DNA of 64,000 bases from Maratus speciosus (GCA_963932465.1 OZ010798.1:18460981-18524980), one strand, 5' to 3'; positions 22,527-34,259 are shown, counted from the stretch's first letter. Made by a program: numbers and translations. Notes: generated by a model not told the origin, from the sequence alone.

Positions 22527-24074
22527 CAGGGTTGTAATTTTAACCGGTCAAAATTGATTTTGACCAGGACACTGGATAAAAGTGGTTTTAACCGTCCAAA
22601 ATTGGTCAAAAGTGGTCAGAAATGGTCAAAACTGTTAAAAATGGTCTTAATTTTAATAATTATTTTTTCTTTGCAATTAAAAGTAACTTAATAAGTAATA
22701 AAAGTAACAGGCAGTTAAAAAAATAATATGATAAGTTAAGGAAGCTCATTAGTAAAATATGCTTATGCAATAAAATAAGAAAGCTAGATCCATAATTGCC
22801 CTATCATTGTTAATTGTGTATCAACAAGGAAAAAATCATTCTTCCTTTCAGCTGTTGATACAGGGCATCTAAAAAAAACTGCCCAGTATTGTTTAAAACT
22901 AGCAGCTGATGCTAAAGAAGAGGTAGAAAACAAGTTTGCTTGTAAAGTAAGAAGTTTTGTAAGTGACAATGAAAACAAGATGAAACGCATGAGAGAAAAT
23001 TTTCAAAATGCATATAGAGACGAACTGTTTATTTCTTATGGATGAGCTGCACATTACTTGAACCTTGTAGGACAAGATATTATAAAAACAAACAAAGTTA
23101 ATTCAATAATGAAGCATGTTATTGAAATGAAAAATTGCAGATGAGCATGAAGATAATATTGATGATAACATCGTTAAAATCATTAACAATGCATACAAAG
23201 AAGTAAAACATTTATAAAATCAACTTAAGCCTATTTCCCTTGCTTTAGATAAACTTAAAAAAGAAGATGCTACTATATCTGATGTATGCAATGAATGGTT
23301 AAGATTGCTAAAAGAAAAAGATCTTGAAACTTATTCTAAAATGATACAGTCTCGATTTAATGAAAATGTTACCCCAGTTCATTTTCTGGCTCATATGCTG
23401 AATCCTGTCTACATGAGTAAAAGTATTGATGAAGAGAAGCAAAAAATAGCAAAGCAGTGGTTACACGATAATATTGATCCTACTTTTTTGCCTCTTGTGA
23501 TTGTATTTCAAGCAAAATCCTCACCATATCCAAAATCCTATTTTTCTGAAAGTGTAAAAGATAAAATTGGGCCTCATGCCTGGTGAGCAGCAACGAAGAA
23601 GGTTAAAGACATTGATATAAAATTTGTTGAATTCCCATTACATCTAATGAACTGGTGTGCCAGCTCATCATCAATTGAAAGATTGTTTTCTAAATTTGGA
23701 TTAATCCAAAATAAATTACGAAACTATCTAAGTTTAGAGACAACTGCAAAACTTGTTAATTGTAATCATTTCTTAAATTCAACACAACTTACATATAAAA
23801 GAGCTTGTGTATAAAAAATAATTAAAACATTTGTGTTGTATCTTGGTGTTATGTTATTTATGTTATGACTTTTTTAATTTGGTATTTGCTGGTGTTATGT
23901 TACTTATATTATGACATTTTTAACAAATGCTAACTTAGTTTTTAACATATGCTAGTAAAACATATTTGATTAGTAGTAAATAAATTGAATAGGCAATTTC
24001 AGTGGTCAAAATGGTCAAAATTGATTTTGACCAGGACGGTTAAAACCACCATGGTTAAAACCGAGACAACCCTG
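22527..24074 (+). mobile_element. hAT transposon (1548 bp) with perfect 8-bp target duplication
   Basis: Starts CAGGGTTGTAATTTTAACCG and ends GGTTAAAACCGAGACAACCC followed by TG; the first and last bases of the inverted ends are typical hAT (CAGGG). The 8-bp sequence TGAACTAT is present exactly at 22519-22526 and 24075-24082. Subterminal regions are full of TGGTCAAAA-type repeats (22545-22640 and 24001-24030). It holds a decayed transposase gene. Confidence 0.95.
22818..23814 (+). pseudogene. hAT-family transposase pseudogene
   Basis: hAT transposases are nuclear DDE-type enzymes with an inserted helical domain and a C-terminal dimerisation region. Here successive segments read SAVDTGHLKKTAQYCLKLAA, then FVSDNENKMKRMRENFQ, then AAHYLNLVGQDI, matching the hAT core (the DN of TDNAANM, then the GCSAHxLNLLxQD block). 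A TGA replaces the Cys codon before AAHYLNL (about 23042). After further breaks an open stretch at 23305-23586 covers NENVTPVHFLAHMLNPVYMS, then a TGA, then the C-terminal dimerisation block SSSIERLFSKFGLI with QNKLRN, ending at a stop at 23812. The N-terminal BED-type finger and the first catalytic Asp are missing. Inactive. Confidence 0.88.
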
Positions 24075-24085
24075 TGAACTATACA

Positions 24086-24300
24086 CCTTGCACTACTTTT
24101 CGACATAGTTGCCACCGACATTGAGACATTTGTCATAGCGTGCAATGAGTTTGAAGAAACGACTCTGGTAAAACTTGGTGCCTTACGATGCAAGGAATTG
24201 TCGAGCAGCCTGCTCAACCTCAGCATTGTTTTGGAAGTGACGTCCCGAGATTGCATCCGTCAATGCAGGGAACATGTGAAAGTTCGATGGGATAAGATCA
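24086..24300 (-). pseudogene. Mariner transposase C-terminus (left arm of palindrome)
   Basis: On the minus strand the frame reads DLIPSNFHMFPALTDAISG, then NNAEVEQAARQFLAS, a stop, GTKFYQSRFFKLIARYDKCL and NVGGNYVEK before a natural stop. This is the C-terminal block of a mariner-like transposase (PSDFHLFP...LxxRWDKCLNxxGDYVEK); the catalytic Asp after PS is Asn here. Confidence 0.85.
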
Positions 24301-24344
24301 TCCCGGTTGATCCAATCTCTCCCATTTGAAGCAACGAATCTCAT

Positions 24345-24560
24345 CTTATATGCCCATCAGACTTTCACCTGTTCCCTGCATTGAAAGACACACTCTCTAG
24401 ACGTCACTTCCAAAACAATGCTGGGGTGGTGCAAGCTGTTCGAAAATTCCTTGCATCGCAGGGCACAGATTTTTAACAGAGTGGTTACTTCAAGCTGATT
24501 GCACGCTACAACAAATATCTTAATGTCAGTGGCGACAATGTCGAAAGTAGTGTAAGGTGT
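24345..24560 (+). pseudogene. Mariner transposase C-terminus (right arm of palindrome)
   Basis: Inverted copy of 24086-24300: HFQNNAGVVQAVRKFLASQG, then a stop within the DF..QSG stretch, then YFKLIARYNKYLNVSGDNVE. Diverged more than the left arm, as expected for a non-coding duplicate. Confidence 0.85.
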
Positions 24561-24593
24561 ATAGTTCATGATGCTGTGGTGTATTTATATATA

Positions 24594-25365
24594 TACAGTA
24601 GACTCCCTCAAATCCGCACAGCTTGGGACCAGAGGTTGTGCGGATTTTAGAATTTTGCGGATTTCTGGTCATTGATTTGTTTACATTTTTGAAACATTAA
24701 TTTGATTGGTAGTTAAGCAAAGGAAATTATAATGATTGCTTACAATAAAGTGAAACATTAAAATAAGTAAAATATTAAAATAATTTATCAGTTTAAAAGT
24801 AAGTAATCATTAAAATAAATATGTAAAATAGAAATTTAGAAAAATATTATGCATGAAATTGATTCAATTCGATTCCAAAAGTCCTATGCTGCCATCTAGT
24901 GGTAGCAAGGAGAACAGTGTTGATGCTAATATCAGTATATATAGCTTATTGCACTCACTGTAACTTTTTTCATTGTTATTTAGAGTGTTGAATGCTTTTC
25001 TTATACTGCTTTGTACGTTTACAAATAAATTTGTCTATAATTTTAAAAAAAATTCCGTGAAAAATAATTTTAAAATAGCGTTCCAGTTCATGGATTTTTC
25101 CATTTCGAATCCTGGAATTTTTGATATAGATATGCTAATTTATATCAAAATCAAAAGTAATGTAAATTTATTTAGTAATAAATCAACTGTAATAGCCAAA
25201 AGAGAATGATTAACAAAAAATTTAGTAAAAAAAACATTGCAGTAATCGCTGATTTCGGCACCATCTTGAATTTTGTTTCTGCAACTTAACTGAAAATTTC
25301 CTTGTTTACATCTGAAAAAAATACGCGGATTTTAGGCGTTCGCGGATTTAAGGGAGTCTACTGTA
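24594..25365 (+). mobile_element. Tigger-like miniature element, subfamily A (772 bp), nested
   Basis: TACAGTAGACTCCCTCAAAT to TTAAGGGAGTCTACTGTA, flanked by TA. Inserted in the right arm of the mariner palindrome, whose arm sequence resumes on the other side. Very similar to 14453-15213 over its first and last 150 bp. Confidence 0.95.
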
Positions 25366-25435
25366 TATATATATTTGTCTATAATGTTTCCGCATTAAAA
25401 AAAAGATGAAACTTAGTTTCAGAACGTCCCTCGTA

Positions 25436-25599
25436 CTTTTTTCCTTTTGCATGAAAAAATAAATAAAGTACTTTTCTCGTTAACAATTTCTTATCCTGTT
25501 CTGGTTATTTTGGTGGTAAATGTTTCAATGTGGTTGTTGTGATTTTCAGGATTTAGGGTTGCTTTTATTGCTACTTGAAACTTGAATGCTACTGGTGGG
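25436..25599. other. Unassigned spacer
   Basis: No supported feature. Confidence 0.3.
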
Positions 25600-26640
25600 T
25601 AAGTATTTGATCTAGGAATTAATTTGTGCGGTTTTTAATAAAAAATTAGAGCTTTATTTCAAAAGCAAAATATATAAATACGTTAACAAATATATTGTCC
25701 ATCGCTACCCACTACTTTTTCCCATCTTTCAGGCAATTTACGAATTCTGTGTCGAAAGAAGTCCACTTTTCGATGCGATCCAATCAGATATCCATTTTTC
25801 TATATCTTCTGAGGAAGTGAACCGCTGTCCAATCAAATCGTTATTTATGCAATCAAACAAGTAGTAGTCTGAAGGAGCAATGTCTGGTGAATACGGCGGG
25901 TGGGGTAACACTTCCCATCCGACATTCTCCAAATATGTTTTGACCAGTTCTGCGACATATAGTCAGGCGTTATCATGTTGAAAAATACGTTTATTATGTC
26001 TGTTATCCCATTCTGGTCGTTTTCTGGTCAGAGCTTGTTTCAAATGCATTAAATGAAGTTGATAACGTTCTCCATTAATAGTTTCACCAGGTTTCAGAAG
26101 CTCATTGTACACCACACCTTTCATATCCCACCATATGCACAGCGCATAACCTTTGCACAATAAATATTCTGTTTCGGTTGTGATGGACCTGGTTCACCTG
26201 GCATTACCCAGGCTTTTTTTCATTTAGGATTCTCGTAATAAATCCATTTTTCATCACCAGTAACAATCCAATGCAAAAATCCCTTTTTTTCTGTCTTTGA
26301 AGCAGCATTTCGCAAATAGTTTTTCTTCTTTCAACATCTTTTTCTTTCAATTCATATGGAACCCAATGTGACATTTTCTTGAATCATTTCCATTGCTTTG
26401 AGGCATTTGGAAACTGTTGTTTGATCAAATTCTAATGATTTTGCAAGTTCTTCCTGCGTTTGACATAAATCCTGATCGAGCAATGCTGTCAATTCTTCAT
26501 CTTCAAATTTTTTTGGCTGTCCAGGTCGTGCTTGGTCTTCCAAGCCGTAATCACCACTTTTAAACCGTGCAAACCACTTCTGACACATTCGTTCAGCTAG
26601 AGCATGGTCACCATAAACTTCCACCAAAATAATACAAATA
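25600..26640 (-). pseudogene. Mariner transposase pseudogene, 5'-truncated
   Basis: Read on the minus strand: VEVYGDHALAERMCQKWFAR, FEDEELTALLDQDLCQTQEE, WVPYELKEKDVERRKTICEM, VTGDEKWI (first catalytic Asp, in a shifted frame), LCIWWDMKGVVYNELLKPGE, RIFQHDNA (second Asp) followed by a stop, LPHPPYSPDIAPSDYYLF (third Asp), and LPERWEKVVGSDGQYIC with the natural stop at 25683-25685. All three Asp of the DD34D triad are present, but several frameshifts and stops kill the gene. The N-terminal helix-turn-helix before VEVYGD is replaced by unrelated AT-rich sequence from about 26630, so the 5' end is lost. The 3' non-coding end runs to about 25600 (AAAAACCGCACAAATTAATT on the minus strand). Confidence 0.9.
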
Positions 26641-26814
26641 TAATGCTTATAATATAAAAATATGTTTATAAAAATTTTAAAAACCATGTTTTTTTGCCAT
26701 CTTGCAAAATTTAGTAAATTGCTGAAATGGTCTTTTGGCTCCATTTTGGATTCCTTCGCCAATTGCGGCAACCAGAACAGGATACAGAACTCTTCCCATT
26801 TTCTGGATCATAGG

Positions 26815-26842
26815 GTTCCAGATTTGAGGGAGTCCACTGTAA
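26815..26842 (-). mobile_element. Solo end of a Tigger-like miniature element
   Basis: GATTTGAGGGAGTCCACTGTA matches the terminal 20 bp of the family with one change; only about 25 bp remain. Confidence 0.7.
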
Positions 26843-27526
26843 TACCTTTGAGTTTTCAGCCACTTACTTTCGATGTCTTTACTTTGGATGAATTATTTTT
26901 TATTCATAACAGATAATTTTGTTTAATGTCTCACAACAGTACCATTACTTTTTGGCATTATTTTCTACCCTTTTCGCACAAATTAGTAATTTTAAGAATA
27001 AAAAAAAGCCGAATAGGTTGGCACTCCGACTGTGCAGGCGAGAACCACTGAGCTCCATATATAACAGGGGATGTGTCTTCCTATTTTCCGACATGATTTC
27101 CAGTGGTCAGCGCAGAAGTATACAGTGACAGTAATTTTAGTTTGCATTCATGGCAAAAGAAATGCTGTTTATCGCATTCCCTTACATGATTAGAGAATCA
27201 TTTATTAATTTGATAAGTATAGCTTAATTAGAGAAGCATATATTAAGATGATAGTAAATGAGAACACTAATATAATATAACATTGACAACACAGACTATT
27301 TTTTACCTTTGCCTTGCAAGCTTCTGATTGCTGACTCGGAACTCCTGTTATATATGGAACTCAATGGCGAGAACATGTCCAAACATCATCTATGTCTTCA
27401 TCTTCACCACAAGAAAAGTAACACATCTCGCAAAATTTCATTTTTGCATTTTATTGCACTAATGAGTCTGTTATAGGTGTGTCTTTCTTCAGAAATAGTT
27501 TTATAAGTGTAGTTTTATTGAAAATC
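26843..27526. repeat. Inverted pair of a TCCATATATAACAG motif in otherwise unassigned DNA
   Basis: GAGCTCCATATATAACAGGG near 27050 and the complementary CCTGTTATATATGGAACTC near 27343-27361 form arms of about 20 bp about 290 bp apart. No further termini were identified. Confidence 0.5.
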
Positions 27527-28028
27527 CAGGGGTCGATCCAGGCAAAATTTGGGGCCTATTTAGGGCCCTTTCACAAAAATCAATTTAACAAAACAAGCCC
27601 CTTCACAAAAATCAATTTAACAAAATGGGCCCCTTCACAAAAATCAATTTAACAAAATGGGCCCCTTCACAAAATTCATTTTAATAAATTTATTTTATTT
27701 ATTATTTATTTTTTTTATTATTTTATTATTTATTATTTTATTTATTTATTATTATGCATTTTATTTATTATTTTTACTTTGTTAGGTTTTAAAATGTGTG
27801 ATTTGTAAATAAAACCAGTTCACCAGAAAAAAAAAACTTTAGCATAAGGGTTTAAAAAAGTTTTTGTTAATAAATGCTTAGTTCGAATTTGAGTTACTTG
27901 ATTTCAACTTTCATTACAGAATGTTATTTTTCATAAAAATGTAATAAAATTCGCAAAAATAATTTTTTCTTTTCACAAAATAGGCTCCAAGAAAAAAAAA
28001 AAAAAAAAAAAACCTGCATCGATCCCTG
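27527..28028. mobile_element. hAT-type miniature element with 32-bp internal tandem repeat
   Basis: Ends CAGGGGTCGATCCAGG and CATCGATCCCTG are short inverted repeats of hAT style. Near the left end the unit GCCCCTTCACAAAAATCAAT, about 32 bp, repeats four times (27566-27690). A related copy is at 33694-34075. No matching 8-bp duplication seen (flanks TGAAAATC and AAAGCAGT). Confidence 0.65.
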
Positions 28029-28711
28029 AAAGCAGTTTATTACACTATGTGTCCATTCATGATCACAGAAGGGGAGTGGGCTGTTTGGGGAGGTAAAATT
28101 ACTCAACCCTCTAAACATCATCTATTTCTTCATTCTTAAGGATTTTACACTTTTATGCAAGTTGTTATTCTTGAATGCCGAGCTAACTGCTATAATTTCA
28201 CGTTACGGTAAAATCATGCAAATTTTCCTTTTGCCTTTTGTGAAAAATTTACTTTTTCCGAGATGTGTCACTTTTCTTGCACGTGAGCGATGTGTTTTTA
28301 GATTTGGTATTTTAGAGTATCATATAAGCGAGACTCTACTGTTGTATCTTTTAACAGTGGACTTCATTATCAGATAGAAATCATTCATTCATTTTCTGAA
28401 CTTACAGAAGGAACTCAGTTATATTACAGTATTTTTACCTTCACTTGTACAGTTATGTAACTATGATTTTCTACCTAAATTTGCAAAGTATATATTCATA
28501 AACAATAAAATTCTTTATTTAATTTTAAGTAATCATTGAGTTGTTCAATAACTTTTATAAAAAAAATGATAAAGAAGACTCACATTTATGATTTGGAAAC
28601 AAATATCAACTTATTTTTACTATTTATTAGATTATCCTCTAACTTACTTTCATGTTGAACAACCTATTATATGTCCCATAGAGATTGACCATCACTTTTG
28701 TCATATGCAAT
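28029..28711. other. Unassigned
   Basis: A 71-codon plus frame at 28162-28377 has no motif I can name. Confidence 0.35.
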
Positions 28712-29360
28712 TACAGTAGACTCCCTCAAACCCACAGAGCTTGGGACCAGAGGTTATGCAGATTTCTGGTCATTAATTTGTTTGCATCTTTTAAACGTAA
28801 TAATGCAATCAAAATTATGACGAATGCATGCAATATAGTAAAATATTAAAATAATTAAGTAAAATAATAAGCTAAAATGAAAAAAAGTATGATAATTTTT
28901 TAAATGGTTTAATAATTAAAAGTAAAGGTCAAGTAAATAATTAATGTATAATTAAATATGCATAAATGAGATACATTTTCCTTGAATGTTTAATGAAACT
29001 TTCCTCATAAAGGTACCTTATTAATTTACATCAAAATCATAAAGTAGGGAAGTTTTATTTCAGGTTTAGCGAGTGTTAATAACCAAAAAAGCTTGATTAT
29101 TACATATATTTGGAAAAAAGATTGTAATTACCACTGATATCAGCAATATCTTGATTTTTTTTTTCAGAAATAAATTTATACTTCCTTCATAAAAAAACAC
29201 AAGTTTAGTCATATTATCGAGAATTTCATATTAAAAAACATATGAAATAATATAAAACTCAAAAATTCTGTAATTTTGCCCCTACATCAGAACAGAAAGT
29301 TTCATTGTTTACATCTGCAGTAGATTTTAGGCGTTTACAGATTTGACGGAGTCTATTGTA
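28712..29360 (+). mobile_element. Tigger-like miniature element, subfamily B
   Basis: TACAGTAGACTCCCTCAAAC to GACGGAGTCTATTGTA. The interior parallels 37763-38434 and, inverted, 13550-14191. The GCGGATTTTAGAATTTT block seen in others is deleted here. Confidence 0.9.
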
Positions 29361-29910
29361 GTGAATTCTGATTATTATTAAATTCTGTATTCTGCGCTCG
29401 CAGGCATACTTTTAAATTGGAAAGAGATAGAGCCTTTGAGAAATATCATTGCAAGGACAAACTTCAATCACTTTTTTAAAAATAATAATTTTTGTCATAT
29501 TTATGACAGAAAGTATTGTTTAAATAAAGTGACATGGTTACTATTCAGAAATACTCGTGAAAATTCTCTAGTGCATTAACCAGACTCTGTCTCCTTCAAA
29601 TTTACTGGCATGCCTGAAATGGAATTATATAAATTAAATGATTATAAAATATAAATTTTATTTTTATGTCTTCTCCATCATTCATATTGTGTTTTATCGC
29701 TTATAATGGCATGTTAAAAAAAAGTAAATATTTTTAGAAAGTGGCCTTTTTTTATTTCATTATTATCATTATGAATGAATGTGTGCAATATTTTTTGTTT
29801 TACCAAATTTAAGGCTTTATTTTTTTTTCTCTCATTTCCCTGTGGAGCATTTCACTCGGGAATGCGATTGGTCTTGAATACCTCACAAATATAAAAAGCT
29901 TTCATGGAAA
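29361..29910. other. Unassigned
   Basis: No supported feature. Confidence 0.3.
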
Positions 29911-30724
29911 TACAGTTGTCCCCATTTAAACGAATATTGGCGGTTCCAGAGATAATATTCAATTAAGCGGGGTATTTGATTAAACAGGGAATCATAACTG
30001 CAATATTTAATGCGTAATAAAAAGGCAAAATAACCATCTACGGTATATTTAATTAACGGTATAATAAATCATGAATAGAATAACATAAACTAAAATAAAT
30101 ACAAATGCTAATATAAAGTAAATACGTATTAATTTAATGTCAGTACATACATTTATATAGTTTACATAACACTTAATGCAGCTCACTTGAATTGGGTCAA
30201 AACTTTGCTACTTCTAATTTACGTTACTTATACTGCCTTTAAAAAATCGTTGAAAGATATTTGTTTAAGTGGAATTTGAAAGAAATAAATATCGAGTTAT
30301 TTTTCAAATGAGTGCAAAATATTACAACTACCATCTCGAGTGACGGCGCATTGCCATTAAAGCCTGGTTAACAGCAAGAAGTGATGGTGGGGAGATCAAG
30401 GTGGGAAATCATATGACCTGTGCATTATACACCTGCTGGTCGAAATCATTGCAGGAAGAACTGAAAATTTGTTTTAAGCCTAAAGGAACTGAAAATGACA
30501 AAATGTAGAAGGAAGTTCCAGCTGAAACATGCTTTCTGCGCCTATTTTCAAACATAGGTCACACAGTTGTTATTTGATTATGCGGAGACGTTCGTAAAAG
30601 GTACTTCGTTTAAGCGGGGAAAAATAACATAGAACCAATGGGAATAAATTCGGTTCTGGAAGATTCTATTTGAATAAGCAGGGTATTTGATTATCCATGA
30701 CCCGATTAAGTGGGAAGGACTGTA
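29911..30724. mobile_element. Second Tigger/jerky-like miniature element family (814 bp)
   Basis: TACAGTTGTCCCCATTTAAA at the left and, reversed, TACAGTCCTTCCCACTTAAT at the right are imperfect inverted ends. The motif AAGCGGGGTATTTGATTA is repeated at both subterminal regions, a layout like that of the CAGTAGACTCCCT family but with unrelated sequence. Confidence 0.8.
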
Positions 30725-31240
30725 AAATAATTTCCTGCAACATTTAAATAAAAAAAATTATGTCTGACAATGGTTCTGTATCTTGGCCCATACATTATGG
30801 GGACCTGAATAAGAACAGCAGCCCTACCTGCTCTGGTAATCCTGTTCCTTCTTTGTCTTCCATGGATTGAAACATATTTTGAATATGAATGCTAAGTCAC
30901 TTTGTATTGAAGTTAAGGGAGTCAGCTATTGCTTATTTACCTAAACATTTTTATGAGAATTTTCCAAACATATGAATACCAAAACACTTGTATGTAGTAG
31001 AAGGGCAGGGAATGATGACAAAGTTATGCTTCTACAACTTTTCCTATCCACTGTGAATGGATTTCTGAACTGATATTTGCATGAAACATCATCCATATCT
31101 TGTCTCATACCATGAATATTTTTAATTGCTTTTTTGTCTTTAAAGAGGCAAACAACAGGATTATCCAAAAAAGGTAATTTTCATCATCTTTTCTCAGCCA
31201 TGGGTTAAGATGACGAAACTTACCTTTTTTAACACTTTTC
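30725..31240 (-). other. Unassigned; short degraded frame on minus strand
   Basis: The minus frame at 30941-31168 contains KNIHGMRQDMDDVSCKYQFR followed by NPFTVDRKSCRSI. It reads like a genuine but decayed protein fragment rather than random translation (balanced composition, no low complexity), but I cannot place it in a family. Confidence 0.3.
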
Positions 31241-32040
31241 AACTCCATTCAGTTTGTCCGTCTGTCCACGCTCTAACTCCTGTAAATAAACTCGGATTTT
31301 CATGCAATTGATAATCCATATTTAGGGTCACCAAAGCATGTTGTTTGGTATTGTATATGAAGTATGTAGGATTAATAGTTCATTAACAGGGGCAGTCAAA
31401 AGTATTCCATTATATTATGGTATAGGGGGGGGAATCATTTGCAGAGTATTTTAATGATATTATGCTATTTGAAATGTATTGAAACTTATATAAATCACTG
31501 AATTTCACTACGATCCGTTAGAACAGGGCATTAATAGCATTTTTTATTCATTTACAGGGACTCACAAAAGAAATCGGTTGCAGTACTGTCTTTGAGTAAT
31601 AATTCCTGGAGAGTACGGTTTAAAATTCGGTATGCGCTTTTAAATTTAATTAATTTTTTACATATTACTCGTTATATATAAATTCTATACCTCATATACA
31701 GGGCTGCACAAAAGTATTCACATACCATTCTCCTTATTAGAGGAAATTGCTGAAGGAGAATTTTCAACTGAAGTACATGTATTTCTTAAATGAACTAAAT
31801 TTTTGCATGCATGTAGTTAATAGACACAAATTTTTATATCCTATACAGGGCTGCTGAAAAAATTCGGATAATTTTACGATTGTAGAGGGGGAAAGCTCAA
31901 AATCGGTTTTGAAATGTGTTATGTGTTTCCATATGGTTGAATTAGATGTAATATTTTAATTTTTTAAATGATGCAGTTTTGTTACGTAATTCTGGATGTG
32001 TTGGAAAGTGTTTTATAATCTATGCTTGATGCGCGATTTT
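31241..32040 (+). repeat. Irregular tandem repeat with CAGGG..CANAAAAGTATTC motifs
   Basis: CAGGG starts at 31387, 31555, 31699 and 31846, each followed by a variant of CTGCACAAAAGTATTC, giving spacings of 168, 144 and 147 bp. Upstream is TTGTCCGTCTGTCCACGC, resembling the TCTGTCTGTCCGTCCGCG block at about 47485 and 53905 that precedes a similar CAGGGRCAGTCAAAAGT. It is probably one widespread repeat family. Confidence 0.6.
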
Positions 32041-32070
32041 TCATTCTTGTTTAACTTGTAATCAAGACTT

Positions 32071-32760
32071 TCTATACTAATAAAAGAAAGTTTCGCTCTG
32101 TGTGCCTGTGATGGCTAATGAAATCTACCAGGCAAAGTCGAAAGTTTTTGTGAGGGTAGACCAAAGTCTCTCCTGATGCAGCTGAGACTCAGAATTTTAA
32201 AATTCTAATAATTAGTTGAGTTATTAATTAAACATCGCAACTCACTCTTAATAAAAACTCATCTCAGTTCTTGCGAAAGAGGAAAAAGCACTGGAGCACG
32301 CGCAGAAGCCTTATTTATGCATTGGGAGGATCAATAAGAAAGAATTTCGTAGGGTATTTTGTCATTATTTATTAACTTACATCATCCAAACCGCTTAGTA
32401 AATTTAAAAACTGAAGACATGTTCTGAAAGATCGTACTCTTTTATCTCAAGTGCTGCAATCAATTAAAAAATATATCGCAGTTAACCCTTTGAAAAAAAA
32501 TTTCAAAAAGGTTATTTTTCCGAAAACGTTTTTCTCCCTTATTACAACACCTCTCCAGGGCGCAGTTTTAGAGGACCGAGAAATCAAAAGTAATGCTCTT
32601 AAATTTGAAACCTACTTCTAATCGATGTTGCAATTGGTTTTTAAAAATATAAATTTTAACCTTTTAAAATATACTGGTGAACGCAGGTCACTTCGCGCCT
32701 CACGGAGACTATATTTTTTCTACACTAAAAGTAACTAAACCTCTGTATTTTAATTCAGTC
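32071..32760 (+). other. Possible Helitron left end; otherwise unassigned
   Basis: TCTATACTAATAAAAGAAAG at 32071 resembles Helitron-type 5' starts (TCTATACTA...), and a second copy with TCTATACTAATAAAGG is at 59648. No convincing CTRR end with upstream hairpin was found, so this stays tentative. Confidence 0.3.
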
Positions 32761-33671
32761 TTTTTAGAGCATATCAATAGACCAGATTTACATCACCTAT
32801 AAAATTTTTGAAACGTTGGGACGAGAAGATTTATTTTTGACCAAATAAAATGTGTGGAAATTTTGACGAAACCAGTAAAAACCTGAATGTTTCGGTAAGC
32901 TCCAAAAATCAAATTACACAGAATTAACATAGCAAGATTAACAGCATATTTATTAATTATTGTCAATTGTCCATCACTAAGTATCTTTGCTTTCAAATAT
33001 ACTAAAAGTGTATTTGTTTAGTATTGTTTAAATAATTATAGAAAGCTTCATTATATTGATATGGCGATCGATTTCATAGAAACTTACTGTCATGAAGCTG
33101 ATTCAATACTACTTTAAAATCATACACTTAGCGGACATTTCTTGAAGAAAAATAAATGACAGTAATTATGGTTAACCCTAATAGTAATGTAGTTGAAGAA
33201 ATTCATTATTATGTATTACTGTTGCCTCTAATGTTATCTTCTATGATGACAACACATTAAAAGTATTTAGTTATGCGTAAAAGTTTAATTCTTTCAGAGA
33301 CAAAATCAAGAATTCTTGCAAAATGTTAGCATCACTGAACAAAAACACATTACAGTCAAAGTCTTGGGTATTAGAAGGCTTTTTGGATTATTTAGAATAT
33401 TTTCGCCACATCATTTTCTGTTTGTGTTTTGCTCTTGATTTCTGCAGTTTTGTGAATGAAGCTTTGACAGTAAAGTAAGTATCATAATTCCATCAAGAAA
33501 TCAGGCAGTTTGTTTCTAAAGTGTAACTTGTAAAACACTTTTTGTTTCAGCAGAAACAGTGCTGAAATAAAAAAGCTATTTATGTTTTATATCCATATAC
33601 AAATAGGCTTGACTATAAACAAACAATGCAATATACTAATGCATAAACCAGAATTTTTATTTAATTTCAAT
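32761..33671. other. Unassigned
   Basis: No supported feature. Confidence 0.3.
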
Positions 33672-34259
33672 TACAGTAAACTGTCTAAGGCATACCAGGT
33701 CTCGATCCAGGCAAATTTGGGGCCTATTTAGAGACCCTTCACAAAAGTCTATGTAATAAAATGGGCCCCTTCACAAAATTCCTTTTAATAAAATATTTTT
33801 ATTCACAACACTCATTTACATAAAAAAAATTACCATTTATATTTTTATTTTGCTAGGTTTTAAAATGTGTTATTTGTAAATAAAACCAGTTAACCAGAAA
33901 GGAAAACTTTAGCTAAAGGATTCAAGGAAATTTTGTTAATGAATGCTTGGTTCAAATTTGAGTAACTGGCTTTCAACTTTCCTTACAAGATGCTATCTTC
34001 CACAAAAATATAATAAAATCTGCAAAAAAGGGTTACTTTCACAATATGGGGCCCCAAGGAAAAAAAACCTGCATACTTTGTGTAAGACAAAAAAAAAAAA
34101 AAAAAAAAAACCAGTCTAGTATTTTTCTAATCTGCCATGGACAGATCAGTGTTAAAAAATCCTTTTATTTACAGTAAATTCTGTCTTAGGTGCAAAACTG
34201 TCTACAATGAACATTTTTCTCCATTCTGTTCAGTTCAACTTTAGACAGAGTTTACTGTA
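33672..34259. mobile_element. Miniature element with TACAGTAAACT ends, hosting a hAT-type copy
   Basis: TACAGTAAACTGTCTAAGGC at the left and, reversed, TACAGTAAACTCTGTCTAAA at the right are inverted ends; a third related TACAGTAAATTCTGTCTTAG is at 34171. Between about 33694 and 34075 lies sequence homologous to 27527-28028 (TCGATCCAGGCAAATTTGGG), and a poly-A run lies at 34089-34110. It seems to be a composite of two families. Confidence 0.65.

Larger units (their letters stand above)
22437..25435. mobile_element. Palindromic mariner derivative carrying two later insertions
   Basis: The left end GAGGGATGTTCCGAAACCAA and the right end, reversed, GAGGGACGTTCTGAAACTAA pair, both next to TA. The left arm is 22437-22526 joined to 24083-24300; the right arm is about 24345-24593 joined to 25366-25435. 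Each arm carries the same C-terminal piece of a mariner transposase pointing outward. The left arm was interrupted by a hAT copy (22527-24074), the right arm by a Tigger-like element (24594-25365). Confidence 0.9.

Noticed and set aside
32071..33671. Full Helitron
   Set aside because: Only a TCTATACTAATAAA start is present; no Rep/helicase remnant and no hairpin plus CTRR end.
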